DNA of 64,000 nucleotides from Trochalopteron elliotii (GCA_024734555.1 JANPWX010000081.1:3000825-3064824); one strand, 5' to 3'; shown: positions 25,731 to 40,740, counted from the stretch's first letter. Translations and numbers: made by a program. Notes: generated from the sequence alone by a model not told the origin.

Positions 25731-28499
25731 CTTTTCCCTCCACTGATCGATTTTAAGAAACAATTTGGGCATGTTTAGTACAATGTTTATACAGAGATTG
25801 TCTCTCTCTGAAGGAGACAATGGGTTTCACATATATTTGGGTTGGATATCAAAGAGTGGAGAGACTGCCAGAAATGAGGTGGTGTGCAAATGGCTTTGGG
25901 GCTGGGCCAGTTGAAGGAGATAAATCACCACACACCAATTCCTGGCTCAGCCACTTAGTAGCTGAACATTTTGTAGAGATAAATGTATATTTGTCCTCTG
26001 GGCTCCCCATTTACTCCTCCCTCCCAAAGCACTGAATTCCCTTACAGCCCAAAAGTGTGTTGGGTGGCTGTGTTCCTTCCTCTGTCACAGATGGAGTCTC
26101 AACATAGCCTCCAGCTTTTGGATTACTATTTCTGTGCCTTTGAGGGCCATTTTTATGTTATGCTAAATGTGGTGCCATTAATATCTCACTATGGGAAGTG
26201 ATTGTCATTTCCTGGAAAAAAACAATCTTGAATATTCTAATGCATAATTAGCATGAAATTATTATAAGAGAGTAAAATAAGAATTGCTATTCTGGGCAAA
26301 CCAAGGGCTCTTCTAGGTTCATCCAACTCTGATAGTGGCCTGCTCTCCTTAACAAAAGAGTATTAGGATAGCACAAGTGTAAAATCACATGGTGGTTTTG
26401 AAAAATGCCCTAATTTCTATGAAATTATGGTTAGAAATTTCCCAAGAAAGGTTCTGTTCCTTAATGTTCAGAAAATTCAGGATGGACTTAGATTTCTTGC
26501 TGATGTTATCTGAATCAAAAAAAAAAAAAAAGCAAACATTTTTTAAACTTCATGGAGAAATATATGAGAATCACTGTAAACAGCTCTGTGTGGTGTATCC
26601 AGGGCATACAGTACACACAAGAGAAGTAATATAAGCTTTATCTATTAAAGTGTTTCTTCCTTATGCAAACAAATATAAAATATCAACTGTCATTCAATCA
26701 CCTTGCCATTCAGTATGATGAAAAACTTCAAGCTTTTGGTTGTTTCTATCTGACCTGAATGATTCTGAGCGATCAGTAGTTTTGCCACATCCCTGTACCC
26801 GATAATCATCAGCTCAACAGAAATTTGCATGCAACCCCACTGCCAGCTCCCCTCTGTTGTGTAAAATGACCTCATTTCTGTCCTTTTGTTTCTTGTCTTA
26901 TAGCAGCCCTGTGAAACATAACATCTTTCTCATTTCATCTTTTTGAAAGAAAAAAAAACTATTTACAGATACACACTTTTTTGTGATTCAGTCATACTTA
27001 TGTATTCATACAGATTCTTTTGAAGGAATAATGCAAATATGAGGCATGGCTTCTTTGAAATCGATATTGACTCGATTATATCAGATGGATCCACATGTCT
27101 AGTAATCTAAACCATTTTTGGCAGAAAGAGAAATAGACAAAGTAGTTGAAAATATTACCAATATTAATACCGTCCTCTGGATACAAGGTTGAAAACACAG
27201 ATTATAAAACAATTGATGGCTTAGAGTTTTATAGTTAAGTCTCTTCTGAACCACTGCTTACTGCAATATTATTTCTATTACAAGAGGTGACTTCTAGTGC
27301 CATTGAAATCAAGAGAGATGCTCAGAATCACACTGTGTGAAGAAACGTACTAATGCAGAAGGCTTCCTAGCTTCCCCAGCACTAAGCAAAACAGGAAAAA
27401 AAGAAGTTTAGCTAGTGAGCCATTGCCTAAATTTCTATGAATTCTCCTGTGGAGAGCATGCACAGCCTTCCCTTTCCACTTCCACTTTGCCCTAGATAAT
27501 TGGGCAAACCAGAGCTTGATGGCAAGGGACAAAACAAAAACTGCTGTTGCCTTTGAGGTGATTTGCTTATTTCAGAAACACACTGTCTGGTGAAAACCAA
27601 TGACAACTTGATAAAAGAGGATGAAAGAGGAAATATTTGATTGAGAGGTCCATGGCATCCTGAGACCAGAGATCATCACAATAAGGACTAGATGTAGCAG
27701 ATCATTTAGAGAGGAGATCATGGCTAGTGACAGCCTAAAAAGTGAAATGCTACATATGAAGAGCCCAGTCTGGGTTGGTAAGAGTGCACCTTGGGATCAG
27801 CAATTCTCCAAACACCACCCACACCAGCACCCTCATCCCATTCTCCTGGGCCCCATGGGAGACCCTGAGCCCCTGACTGCTCACTGTCCTTGATGGCTGA
27901 ACATGCTGTGGGTCTGTGGTAACAGGTCAGCACAAGAATGTGCCAGTGTGACTTGTGTTTTCACGACTATGAAGGCAGTCATCATATAAGCCAAGATGGA
28001 TGTTTTGTATGATTAACACATTAGTAGTAAGATATATGACAAAAACTGGAATATTGTTCAATGTGATAAAGGACAGTATAACTCCAGATGGCTTTTATTA
28101 GTTATCCAATTAATCCATCAGCTTCTTTGCAAAGTAGTTAAAGGTGCAGTGTTTTATTGCAACACACATCCTTTACAACGTGATCATCTAGCAGCCAGCT
28201 GTCATCTAGACCCCTGACATATTTCCTTCTTGTGACCTATGGAAAAATGCTTCACTAATTGCTTTAATTGCAACTTTCTAGAGACAGCTTTTCCTATTTT
28301 GCATATTTTTATGCAAAACACTCACTTCATGAACATATTTTTCATTTCTAACTGCTGCTAGGAGATGTATCACAAACTTTACTCTTTTAATACGGTATAC
28401 TGTAGTAAATATACATATGGTATGCTATAGGACATAACATAGTATACTCTCTTAATATAGTATAATAAAATAATATCTGACATTTTCTATTTCAAAAAT

Positions 28500-28912
28500 A
28501 GTGAGGCCAGCAGGACCAGGGCAGTGATGGTTCCTCTATACTTGACACTGGTGAGGCCACATCTCAAATCCCACATCCAGTTCTGGGCCCCTCACTACAA
28601 GAAAGACATGGAGGTGCTGGAGCCCAGAGAAAGGAAATGGAGCTGAGAGAGGATCTGAGGGAGCTGGGGGTGCTCATCCTGGAGAAAAGGAGGCTCAGGG
28701 AAGACCTTATTGCTCTCTGCAACTTTTTTCACTGTATGAGTTGTCAAGGATTGCAACAAGCTGCTCAAGGAGGTGGTGGAGTCACCATCCCTGAAAGTGT
28801 TCAGGAAATGACTGGACATGGCACTAAGTACTGTGGTTTAGTTGACACTAAACATCAGTGGAGTTCAGTCAAAGGTTGGGCTTTTCCAGCCTTAATGATT
28901 CTATGATTTCTT
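28500..28912 (+). mobile_element. CR1 LINE 3' end, internally deleted
   Basis: Sense-strand CR1 sequence. The blocks seen in order are ccagttctgggcccctcacta (about 28579), gacatggaggtgctggagc (about 28606), gctcatcctggagaaaagga (about 28673), ggaggtggtggagtcaccat (about 28769), gactggacatggcactaagt (about 28811), and the terminal atgattctatgattt at 28895-28909, the CR1 3' repeat. Expected sequence between some blocks is missing, so it is truncated at the 5' end and internally deleted. The open frame across 28637-28906 lies wholly in this non-coding 3' part and is not a gene. Confidence 0.93.
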
Positions 28913-29965
28913 ACAGAAGCAGCCAGGTGAGAATACAAACACTAACTTATCCTGAATAATCATTACAGACTGCATAGACCAACTCAATTCCTTGTTGATT
29001 TAGGTAGAAATTAAAAGATCAAAAAACGTCAAAACAAACTTTACTGGGTCTTTCCCATAGGCAAAAACACAAGAAGGAACTGTTTGGATGGTGCTTCACT
29101 ATTCAAAAATCAAGGCAAACTGCTTGAGGTGAGATGGTAAACTGCATATCTGATAACCTTATGTAAGGACATGGTGATACACCTTGATAGGTGCATTCAC
29201 TTCTTTTGACTTCCTTCCTTCCTTTCAGCATGGCTCCTGTTTCTGACCTTAAATATTATCGTTTGGAGTCAATTTGTCTTGATTTGTTCCATGAGGACAT
29301 CACTTTTTTAATGCGTATTTGTCAGAATTATAGAAAACCTTCCTGTTTACAAACCCTATATATTGCCCATAACTGAATCAAGACTTGCTTTTCCTCCCTG
29401 TGTGCACTCTGACCAGTTGCCTTAAGAATAGCTCCCTTTAGGCTCTATATCATATGCAAACATGGCATTTAAAAATTCTGTGAGAAGGTGACTGAGATTT
29501 TTCAGTGCATTTTGCCTGAACTTCCTTAGTACTTTAGAGTCATTGCTGTCAGGGTGGCAAGATAACCCTCCATCTTTTAAAGTAGGGATTTTTGATGTTT
29601 CATGCACTAATTGAATACAAGTCTGTAATGGAACACTGTTTCTACCTGTGTGATAAACTGTGTCACTTATACCTGACTGCATTATGGGTCTCATGCCTGA
29701 CTTCCTTGTACCAAGTGCCAAATGGCCCTTTAGATGTTTTTTTTTTCCCAAAGAAAACCAGTTCTTGACTTAAAATGCCAATTTACATGTGATTGTTGAC
29801 TACAGAGAAAAGGAAAAAAAAAATCAACATCTTTGAAAATTGCCATGTAGTTATTTTTCAATCCAGGACTCAGTTATAAGATGGAATATATAGAACATAC
29901 GTAGCTTGTTTCATACACAGAGCCTCGTAGATCGTTTCATCCTGCAGTCAAAGACTATACCAAGA
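28913..29965. other. Unique intron sequence, no gene seen
   Basis: A 109-codon minus-strand frame at 29422-29751 is unrecognised; see findings. Nothing else stands out. Confidence 0.55.
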
Positions 29966-30128
<163 letters not shown>

Positions 30129-33100
30129 TTAGTACATTTTATAGCTTTCAACAGAATTCCACATGGAATTACAACTTATTACAATTTATTACTACTATTC
30201 TCAGGGAGTTATGTCAGGTTTTGTTGAGGGTTTTTTTTTTTAATGCAAAGGATCTTATTGTTACCAATAGTTTAGGATAAAGAGTAAACATATATACATG
30301 TATATTTTATATGAGCTTATTTTTATAGATATTTAAAACTGTACCAGAGTGAACAGAAGAAATTGCTTGTTTCATCTTTTTCCCATAAAATCTTCGTTTT
30401 AATAGAACCAACACAAAGTACTTGGGCACACAAAAAGCATCCTGTTTTAAAGCCAGCAATATATGCTCTCACACTGATATTGGCAGGAATTAAATGTGAT
30501 GGGCCTAAACTGGCAAATCAATCAAACACGCTATGAAAAGCAGGTAGAAGAGAAAAATGGCTATGCTGTGCAATAACACCTGTCATGTAGATCACTGAAA
30601 AAAGTGGAAGTATTAGCAAAGTCAGTGATATAAGCATCAATATTTAATAAGACTGGGATACAAAAACATGGAAAAAAAAACATGTACCAGAGTGGGGAGA
30701 AAAAGGATTTTTTTTTTAATAACTTTAATAATAATAATAAAGCTGCTTTAATAATTCTCTAAGCAAAAACCTAATAAGGTGTCTATGTCAATTTTGCCAC
30801 TGCTGTTGAGAAATAACTGCAGCTATCAGTTTTTTCCCCTCCAGGACTCCCAAACGTAAGATCAGAGAAAGAAAGGAGGAAAGCAGCAATAAAAATCATA
30901 GATATTCTTGAAGTGTTGGTCCAGAAACACCCCCAAAATCTGATAGAGCCACTTCCTATGTAAATGGAAGATATGAAAGGTCCTGTGCAAATGCAGTTAT
31001 TTGCAATCATTTAAAAATAAAATTATTGTTTCTTAGTAAGACCATATTTCATAATGTTACTTCTTCTTCATGGCAAGTAGGACCTAAAATATAGGCAATA
31101 GTTTAAAGAAATTACCATCAATAGAAGTTGTATTTGATCCAGTTGTAATACCAACAGACCCTTTGAAGGAGCTGGAAGATTTTGTACACAATACAGATAC
31201 CTCAAAGCATAATAAAAAAAAAGTAATAGACAAACATACAAGTGCTTACTGGACAGTGGTGGGTCATATCATCATCACCAACACTTGATATATCAATACT
31301 CAAAATGAAGTCTGTAATACTGATGTGGTCTGCCCAAAACTTTGTGGTTTTAAGGGTTTTCTTTGTTTTGGGTTGCCTGGCAGTTTTGCTTTTTGTAAAA
31401 AGACATACTTTAAAAAAATGTTTTATGCATTTAAACACATGGGAGGAACTGCCAAACTTCCTGATGTCAAAGACAGACTATAAAAAAGAGGAGATATGTG
31501 TGAGAGGCACAAATTACACCCACTGTCCCAGGCAGAGGAGCTTTAGGGATGCTGCAGGGCAGCAGGGAGGGCAGGAGCCCACTGGAGGTCCTACCCGAGG
31601 GGTGCAGGTGAGGAGCTGGGCTGGTGACAAGTTTCTCCCCTGCTTTCATCTCCACTGACTAACAGGATGTGACACTGACACGAGGACAGATGCTGGATCT
31701 GTTTAAGTGATGCAGGAAGATCAAGAGAGAGAGATCCACCAGTCCTAAATGTACAAGCTTGCACCTGCTCTTCTACTCTCTTCACTGACCCTGAGAGATC
31801 TGAATAATCTTTTTCAGATAAGGAGAATGGTCAACATTATTTGCTTGAGCATCACTAAGTTCCATAACATTCATAAAAATGTGGACAATAGCTCAAAAAC
31901 TGTTTCTTTCTCCTGGTATTATTTTTGAAGTTCCAAAGTATAATGTAAATTCACCAAAGTCTTATTTGCCTGAAGAGTTTTGGAGATTCTAAAGATGATT
32001 AGATGTAATAGTAATGAATTCTGATCATGGAAATGATGATGTCTACCGCCAGCAACAATCATGCAAATTTGTAAATGTTTACAAATTCACAAGCTAGACA
32101 TATGCACCACTGAGACCAATATTGTAAGTGCTATATTTAGATTGTTCCTATTCCCCTCTCAAGACACATATACCATAATAACTTCAAGTGATCAATTTTA
32201 TTTAGATTAATCTATTTTACTTAAACTGCAACAAAAAAAGGATGAGAGTTTGAACAGAAATCTAGGAGATGCAAGGCTAAGTGTGAGGAGGAAAAGCTGA
32301 AAGATCTCAACAAACATAACTTGATTATTTTTTCCCTTAGTAAAACATGTAACAAATGAAAGTCCAGTGCCCTCTATTGCCAGCAGTAGTGATTACTTTG
32401 CTTACTTGGCATGTCTGATACATTTCAGAGAAGCTCCTGTTATTCTACAAGTGTCTATGAAAACAAGAATGCAAAGACAAATAATTTTATCATAATAAAA
32501 AGGCATGTATTTTAGTCCTTCTAATTTTACTAATTCACTCAGAAATTTCAGATTAAAAGCCTGTGAAACTGCATCATCCTAGAAGTCTCTAAAATATGGT
32601 CTGTATTCACTCAGACATTGCTAACAGTGAAAGTGTTTTGTCGTGCAGATGCTCATTGTTTCAGATAATACACTGGCACAGGTGTTAGAAGGGGAGTCAT
32701 TTTCATGGAAAACATTTTAAACCTTAACATTTGATTTGGAGAAGTAACACAACCTCTCCATGTGCAAAAAACCCAAAAGATACTGAGAATACCTTCACAA
32801 TCTTCAGTGCCCTACTGCAGCAGTGACAGCTTTAATTCTCTCTGACTAATGAGGAATTACTCCAAGGGCTGTTGCACTCACAGGCAGGATGTCTGTGGCA
32901 CCAGAGCTAGGGAAAGGGATCAGGCTTGGAGATGGGTATAGTTCTACTGGAGAAAGAGCCCATTTTCCCCATGGAAAAGCTGCTCCTGAACTGTAGCTAG
33001 TTTTGAATTTATGCCCAAAGCATAAAGGCAAAGCAGAGGAAAGATACCAGTGCTTGTATAGTCATGGGAGCAGACAGAAGCCAGCCTCACTTGCAAGGAA

Positions 33101-36100
33101 AAGGTCTTGAGATACAAAGCCAGCAGCCTCAGCTCCACCAAAAGATTTGCAGATAATGAGGTGGAAGAAGTTTCAGTTATCATCAAAGTGAAAATTATTC
33201 TGCTCTCCAGAAGCTGTCCTGTTAAACTGCAATCATTTAGACATTTTTTGGGGGGAAAAAAGCCTGCAACAGGCAAAGTTGTAAAGTCTCCTGGTAATGG
33301 GAGAATGTTCTGGAGGAGAAATATTAGAAAATCCCTTCCCTTCAGGCACACAGAAAAAAATCTTCACTGTCTGAACATTAATTTTAAAAAAGCCCTACAA
33401 TGCAACCACAACCAATATAGAGACATTTTGATTTTCTTTTTTGTCAATGTCGGACGTCCATCTTTGTGACTTTTAAGCTGAACTAAAAACAATTTTTCTC
33501 CTCTCTAGGTTTTTAGGGAAAGGGTTCTTTTCTGTACTGACAATTTGCAAAGCATCTCCAGCTGTGTGACAGCCACAGTGGTTCATAAGGCTCAGCCTTC
33601 TGATGTTACCAAGAACGGGGAAAAAAAGAGAAATGCTCCCTGTTAAACACTACTTTGGTTTTGTCATGCTGCATTGTGACACCACACAGCTTCTGGTGCT
33701 CCTCACCCTCACAGTAAGTGATGTCAGAAAATCTCTATCTCCAGTGCTCAGGCCTCTGCACTGGGCAAAATTAAATATTTATAAATAATACATGGATTAT
33801 TTATAGGGAGATAGTTCCTAATTATTTTATCAAGACTAAACTAAAAAATTTTTTAAACAAAAGATAAAAAACTCAACAAGTAATTAAAACTGAAAGCTTG
33901 TATACAGCATTGATGCTATGTGCTCAATGCATGAGGAACTTTGTTGCCTTTAAAAGGTGACTGTTTCTATTCTTTGCAATGTTGCTCATGATAACTTACT
34001 TGGTCATACAGAAAATTTTTAAGAATACATTAATAGATAGTACAAGTTCCAGAATGAAATTCTAAGTAAAATAAATAGCAATATTGCCACTGATATTACC
34101 TTAAAAATACAGTGAAAATATTTTTTAAGTTATTTTTCATTCCAAAGCAAATTTAACTGAAGCATAATAAGTATTTGCACTACAAGAATCCCATTTTACT
34201 GTATCATAAAAAAAGATGCAGAATATAGGGCACTAAGAGGTTATTATATATATTTATCTATATCAATGGAAATAATTCTGAGCATGTGTATTGCCTGATA
34301 TTTCCTTATGTATTCTGGAGATATCCAAAAGAATAAAAATGTCATAACACTTAGCAATGCAAATGTGCTTTCTACACCAGGTTTAAACATCATTTGGTTT
34401 CAAAAGCTTTTTCTTTAATGATACAGAATGGACATGATGGGCCTTTGGCGTATCTTGCAAGATGCATTATAAAAAGGTTACTGGCACAAGAAAGCTTGGG
34501 ATTTAAAAACAGGATGTGTCCCAGGGGTAGTGTTGATTACACAGAGCTGCAACTCAAAGTTAGGAACTATTAATCTTCAATGAGAGTTCTGGTTATTTGC
34601 CACACTGTAGCAAATAATTGAGCTCCCACATTAGGAAGCTGTTCTTTCTCATCACTTTTACTGTAGCACTTAGAAAGGCTGGCAACAGACATCAAACAGA
34701 GTAATTATGTATTTAGGATGAATAAATATCAATCGTGGTCTCTAACCAACAAAATTTCTTTTTTTCAAATACAGTTTTGATGATACAATTTTAAGTCTAG
34801 CAGGTTTTCTGAGAGTTTTCTGTCAAAAGGAAAAATAAATTTTGAGGCTGCTCACAAGGTATTATCCATGTTTAATCAATGACCTGAGCTAACATCTACC
34901 ACACTCACTTTTAACGTGTGAACTTTAAGGAACTGATAGAAGTTTTAGCACAGACACAATTTCAGAATTTTACTAACAATCTTTCTTTTTGCCCTGGAAT
35001 CAATGTTCTTACATGTGATACCTGATCCTCCTTTATATGTATCTCCAAATCAGTGCTCCTTAGATGAACAGAGCACAAGTTTCTTACTGGTGAAATTCAG
35101 CAGAACTCGAATAATCTAATGGCAACCTGGAGCTCAGCAAACTTTTATCTTGTTTCTCCAACAGGCTTTTGTGCAGGCACTAAATTCTCTGCAAATGGCT
35201 AAAGCACCACAGCTATCTGAGTGAACTTCTCTGAACTTGTCCACAATGACACTGAAGTTTTGTTCTGCAAAGCCAGCACTTACATACTCTCTGGAGCTAA
35301 ATTCTAAACCTCAAATCCTACAACACTAGTGCACCCTACTAATAGTTCTTATTACCTGAAACAGCTAGGGATCTTCTCTGGTCTCATAGACATGCATATG
35401 CAGTTACTGTTCTGATTTCCAAAAATACAATGTACCAGCAGACATCAGTGCAGATTGAGCACAATGATCAGAATCTCAAAGTATAGGATTTAATTCTGAT
35501 TTTCCTACCAGTCACCCACTCATCTAAGCAGCTGTCTTCATCTGACATATACGTTAGCTGTCAAGAAAGCAGTTTGGAGAGAGCTAATAATGAACTTTTT
35601 AATCCGTGTTTTCATGATTTGTTGCCAAACTCCATCCCTCCCTTCAGCTCCTCTTCTTGGTTATTAACTGTTGTCCAGAAGTATGGCTAAAGACATAGAT
35701 TATTCACAGGTGTAAAAACATGTAAAAACCATGTAAAACATGGTGCTTTCCATGGAAGCAGAATCTTAAAGAAAGTTTACAAATGAGACTATTCTTGTCT
35801 TCTCCACAGAACTTCACCCAATTACTCCTGTCCCAGAGTCCGCACACTGAAATCACTTTTCTGTGAGTCGCTTTTAAAATTTATTTTAATTTGAAGTCAT
35901 TGTGAGTGATAGCATAGAAAACTGAGCCAGTGGGTCAGCAAATGCAGCACTGCAAATTTCTCTACTGGATGCCAGACTTATGGCAGTGCTGTCTCTCTGG
36001 ACCTTAACAATTTGACTTACTTCCTCAAAAGACCAGTAAACTCTTCATGTGTGTCAGTCATTCCTGTTGTCTGACATGCAGAAGGCACTTCATCTACAAT

Positions 36101-39100
36101 CACAAGAGACCACTAAAGAGTCTGGAATAATTTCAGGTTGTCCATGAGCTCAAGAAGGTGAAAAAAACTGAGACCATCACCACACCTCCCATGATATAAG
36201 CCACATACAAACCCTGAGAAAATGAATTATTTTAGTTGCTGTGCAGTTTGACTAAAGCTGTAAGCAATGCCCTCTTGTGTGTTCCCTTTATCTCTGCATA
36301 TAACACTTGACTGAACAACTTAGTTGCTATTTAAAACAACTTCATTCATAAAAGGTATATTTAATTTTGCTGACTGTTATTTACTAGCCACATATATTTT
36401 AAATGAAGCTGCCAACCTTACTTTCTTCGGCATAGGTTGCATCATTACTGTGTTTCTTCACATGATCACACAAGAATGGAATCTAATTCCACAGTCACCA
36501 TGCAAATAACTACATCTTAATGTTTCCATCTGCCCATAAAAGGTCTCATTTTTCACAACTTAGATTCTCCACAAAAAGGAGAACTATCAAATGATCTTGG
36601 TTTTCCATAAAGCTAAGTAATGTAACATTTGGTATCCTTTCAACTATTTTCATATAATGATTCTTCAATAACAAAAGGAAGAAAATACAAGCATGAGGTA
36701 AAGAAATCATAAAAAAATTACTCACTCTTTTTCCTCCCCACACCTAGCATGCTTTATTTTCTGACACTTGTTCCCACCCTGTTAGAGATTAATAATTACA
36801 GAGTTTACATGAAAAGGTCTACTGCCATATATAATGTCTTCCTTTACTGCATAGGGGAACTTCCTATTCTTTTGCAGCAGAAACGTGGAAAATCTACTTA
36901 AACTTCTGAATTCACAACTGATTATATGAACATTTGTTATTTGATATCATGGATTAAAACATTGAAAACTCCTTCACAAACTATCATTCTTTTATGAAAC
37001 CCACTTATAGGTTAAGCTTTGAGTTCAAGATAGCCAGAAGGGTATACCCTAAAGTTCAAGCTGCCAAAGTTTACAATTATTAGCTCATGTCCTCCTCTGT
37101 ACTAACAGATACTTCTACTGCAAACATTAAAATTGTCAGTAATTTGAGACACTCTCTCTATAATGAGGGAACAAAAAAATTATCCATATTTCATTAGTCA
37201 AAGAAATTTACTCTTTTATTTTTAGGGTTGGGTATTGCTTTTCTATGTTTTACCTTTTCTTTTTTTTTTTTTACTGGAATTTTCATGTTTCCCTTATAGA
37301 ATTAATTGGCATATACAAGCTCTTTCCCATATGCAAGGAAAGAGTATTCCATCTTCATAAGCACTTTCTGTTTTGACGTCTATTACGCAATGAATGAGGC
37401 AAAATGTTTAACCAGTGAAGCAACAAAAATAATTTATAATGGGATACAGGCACTGTTAAGGTAATTGTTGTGTCTGTTCCCAAATCCCAGCTGAGAGCTG
37501 CTACACTTGCAGGCCTGTGACAGATTTGCATTCTCCCAAAACACATAGCTCAGGATTTCAGTTATGTCAAATTTTAAAAGTTGGTATCTGAGCAAAAACT
37601 GTCATACCCAGGACCAGACATATCTCTAGTGAGAGCTCTAATTACAGTTCTATTATTAAAAACTAGGTTATAATACTTTCCTTTAATATCATTATGTACG
37701 CCCTGCAGAACTTCATTATTTCATAAATAAAGTTCATCTGAGGTCAAAGAAAACTTCTTTCTGAATAAAATGATATTAAATTATGATGTTCCACAGTTAA
37801 AAAATTGCTTTAAGTCTCAACTTATTGCATGCCATTTAGATGGCAAACCAAGAAGGTATCACTCAAGAAAGTCACACCCCATGTCTATGACTGGAATGGG
37901 GAGAAGAGAGGTCTCTTGGATTACCTTCTCCCATTTCTCTTATACTTTAAATTGACAATTTTATCTCACAAACAATGAAAGCCAACTTCTGGCCTTTTCT
38001 ACTGAAACTTTGATTTTCTTATAGATGAGTCACATACTGTAATTTTCAATGCCCAGGTTTTCTGCATAACCCATTTTCTGGCTAGCAAAGGATAACAGTT
38101 AGAGAGAAACCTGCTCTTTTCAGCAACTGTAAGAGGGACCTGCAAAATATATTTTCCCCACTTTTTTGATTTAGAGCACCCTACTCAGCTCGCTAAAAAA
38201 AGTCTGAAGAAAAACACAGCCTCACCCATAGCAATTGAAATATTGCTGACATTTCTGCTGTCTTTTCCTAGATACCCTTCCACAAACTTCTTGGTAACAC
38301 TCCAGAGGTTTTAGGTTCTGCACATCTCAGACAGAAAACTGTCAAGATTGTGTGGCTGAAAGTTTGCTATGGATTTCATGTTAAGGACTGGACTCCACAG
38401 CTAAGAGGTATCAAAGTTCACTGCTAAACTCAAAGCATCTGAGTGAAGTAGCTACACATGATCCAATTGAAATGTCACTGTGGGCATGGCCAGAGGAAGG
38501 ACAACTCTCTCCCCCCAAAGGTAAAAATTTTATGTGGGTTCTTAAGTTATGCCGGTGGCACATACATTAGAATATTATTTTTTCAATTCTTTACAGCTTC
38601 TCACATTTACAAGCATTATCTGTATTTACATCACAGTCATGTGAAACAACTTGCAAATCCAAGTGTTTTGAAAGCTTAGTCCAAGAATAAATGCCCTGAG
38701 ACACAGGTGGTCTAGACACTGAATTTTTAGGAAAATAATGCAGCTCTTTGGAGACAAATGCACTATACACCCAACACAAATGAAGATTTAGAATATTTAG
38801 AAATAATATTGGTGAGAATTATCTAACATAATTTCATTTAACCCTAAATCCTTTACAGTTAATTAGTGACCTGGATTTCACTTTTCACAAGTAAGAGAAA
38901 TAAATTATGTGCTACATTTCTCTATCTTAATTCCAATGCTGTAGGCTAATCTACTCAAGACAGCACCCCTAGAACTATATAGGATTGAATAAAAAACGAT
39001 TTTGCGATGAAAACAATTTATTTAGCACTTCTACAAAGCTGACAATGATGACAAATCACTAACAAGGAGTAGCCAGCTAACTGAAATTGATTCCACAGCT

Positions 39101-40144
39101 AGAAGTAGATGGATTTGAACCACTGCAAACAAGTCAGGAGAAGTGGGACAAACTGTAGATTTCACATGGAAATCCACCCTCATGTTTTGAAGACCACCTC
39201 TCTGAGTTGTTAGAAGAGGGAGAAACACTGTCCCAGGACTATACAGCAAAACCTCCTGTATTTCTGTCCTACAAACCCCAGAAAGAAGTAATTTCTTCAA
39301 GCCTTAAAGATCAATAGTTTTTTGATAGCTGAAATAAGAAGACCCTGTCCAAAAAAACACTGTCTCCAAAAGCAGGCCATGCTTCAGGCAAATAAAAACT
39401 TGAATCATTATGTTTAGGAGGTTTTTCTGAGAGCCCAAATGAAGAAGAGGGAGAGTAGTACCCTTACAAGCATATGCTTGCAAATGCATTTTAACCTGCA
39501 ACTAAAAATACTGTTATAAAACTCAAGTAAAAAGTAGCTAAAACACCATTAAACTACATTTAATAGAACTAGAATTTGAGGAAAGGACTCTAGATCATTC
39601 AGATGAATGAGTCAAATCTAATATTAAAAGCATGTGTTGATAGGTATTTTCTAAACCCTTCATAATTCTTTTTATTCTTCTCCAGACTTGGTCCAAGTTT
39701 CCTCAGTAATTGCAGGTTTGCTATTCCATAAAACAATCATTTCTGAGGGAACTGCTCTAGGAGAATTACATTTTCTTTAGATATAGAAGCCAAACAGTTA
39801 CTCTTCATTTTCCACAACTATTTCTGTGACCATAAAAAGGCCTAACTGGTAATACATTTCAAATTAGGCTGTATCAGATGATTGTTGCTGTGGCTACTTA
39901 TTCATACACGGAAAAGCAAGATTACAAATTACTCAAGCTAAAATCTCACTATTGCCAAGAAAAAGAAAATAATTACATCTTTCACCCTCTGTGAAGCACT
40001 TCCATTATCAGAAACATATTAAAGTTGCCTTTTTTTCTGCAATAGTACCGTGTTGCAGATTAATTTTGTTTGTGATTCAACACAGTTCCCAGAACTTTCC
40101 TTTGCTTTATTATTGGAAGCCCAGCTATTCCCCTCTTCTGTATG
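30129..40144. other. Unique AT-rich intron sequence, about 10 kb, no gene seen
   Basis: Only short runs (a brief AAT tract at 30726-30740, a T run near 37260) and chance frames, including one of 138 codons at 31242-31658 whose GC-rich second half (31500-31640) is unlike its first half. No recognised repeat family. Confidence 0.55.
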
Positions 40145-40740
40145 CAGATGTTTTACTGCTGTCCTAAACATAATACTTCACAGTTGCCTTGTAATTCAGC
40201 ATTCCTCAAGTATTTCATCCTGATCCAGTCCTCCAAATTGCTGGACATCTCTGCTGTGAAGATGCTGAGCACAAATGTGTGCTGTCTAAATCACTTGAAT
40301 CAGTATTAGAAAATATTCTAGACCATGGAAAAGCCTTGTGGGACTCCCTGTTGGGCTAAACTACTGCTGAGCATGTTTTCCAACATTTTGGAGGCTGCAT
40401 TCAGATTATCTTACTCCCCTGTTTTAATGAGCAGAATCAGATGGGACACAATCAAAAACCAGACTAAACCCAAGATACATCACAGCTACTATTTCATTGC
40501 TGTCTATTGCAATGGTACAGGTAAAATGACAGATGATGGAATTGATTTGTTTCATTATTACTGGCAAATAAATTTGAGTCATTGTCCTCCAGGAGTTAAA
40601 AAAAACGTGTTTCAGAAAATTATAGCTCAAGCAGAATTTTTCCAGAGTATTAAAGGTAAGATCATTGTACATTGCCAGAAGGCCACACTATAAATAAATC
40701 AGTTATTTGGTCTTATTTTTCCCCACTGCATTTATGATCT
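40145..40740 (-). mobile_element. Ancient CR1/L3-type LINE relic, RT domain
   Basis: Minus-strand translation shows reverse-transcriptase blocks in family order. At about 40590-40680 DLTFNTLEKF resembles the SLTS.PGKI.E block. At about 40427-40510 IAIDSNEIVAVMYLGFSLVFD resembles the D.GKAVDVIYLDFSKAFD palm motif. At about 40150-40255 SSNLEDWIRMKYLRNAE then NCEVLCLG resembles the LDRLEDW....NLMKFN..KCKVLHLG segment that lies C-terminal to the catalytic core. Frames shift and stops occur, and the catalytic region is not intact, so the copy is inactive. It lies only about 0.5 kb downstream of exon 2 and in the same orientation as the gene. Confidence 0.8.

Larger units (their letters stand above)
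22155..28499. other. Unique intron sequence with simple repeats only
   Basis: Contains the TA/CA microsatellite, the 39-bp duplication and the T-rich tract listed separately, plus A runs near 24764 and 26518. The longest frame (24542-24949, 135 codons) has no recognisable domain and includes a Lys run made by an A tract. Confidence 0.55.

Noticed and set aside
28637..28906. 89-codon plus-strand frame
   Set aside because: Lies entirely within the non-coding 3' part of a CR1 copy.
31242..31658. Longest plus-strand frame outside the AAT array (138 codons)
   Set aside because: No domain or family resemblance, hydrophobic first half from T-rich sequence and an unrelated GC-rich second half; overlapping minus-strand frames are also open.
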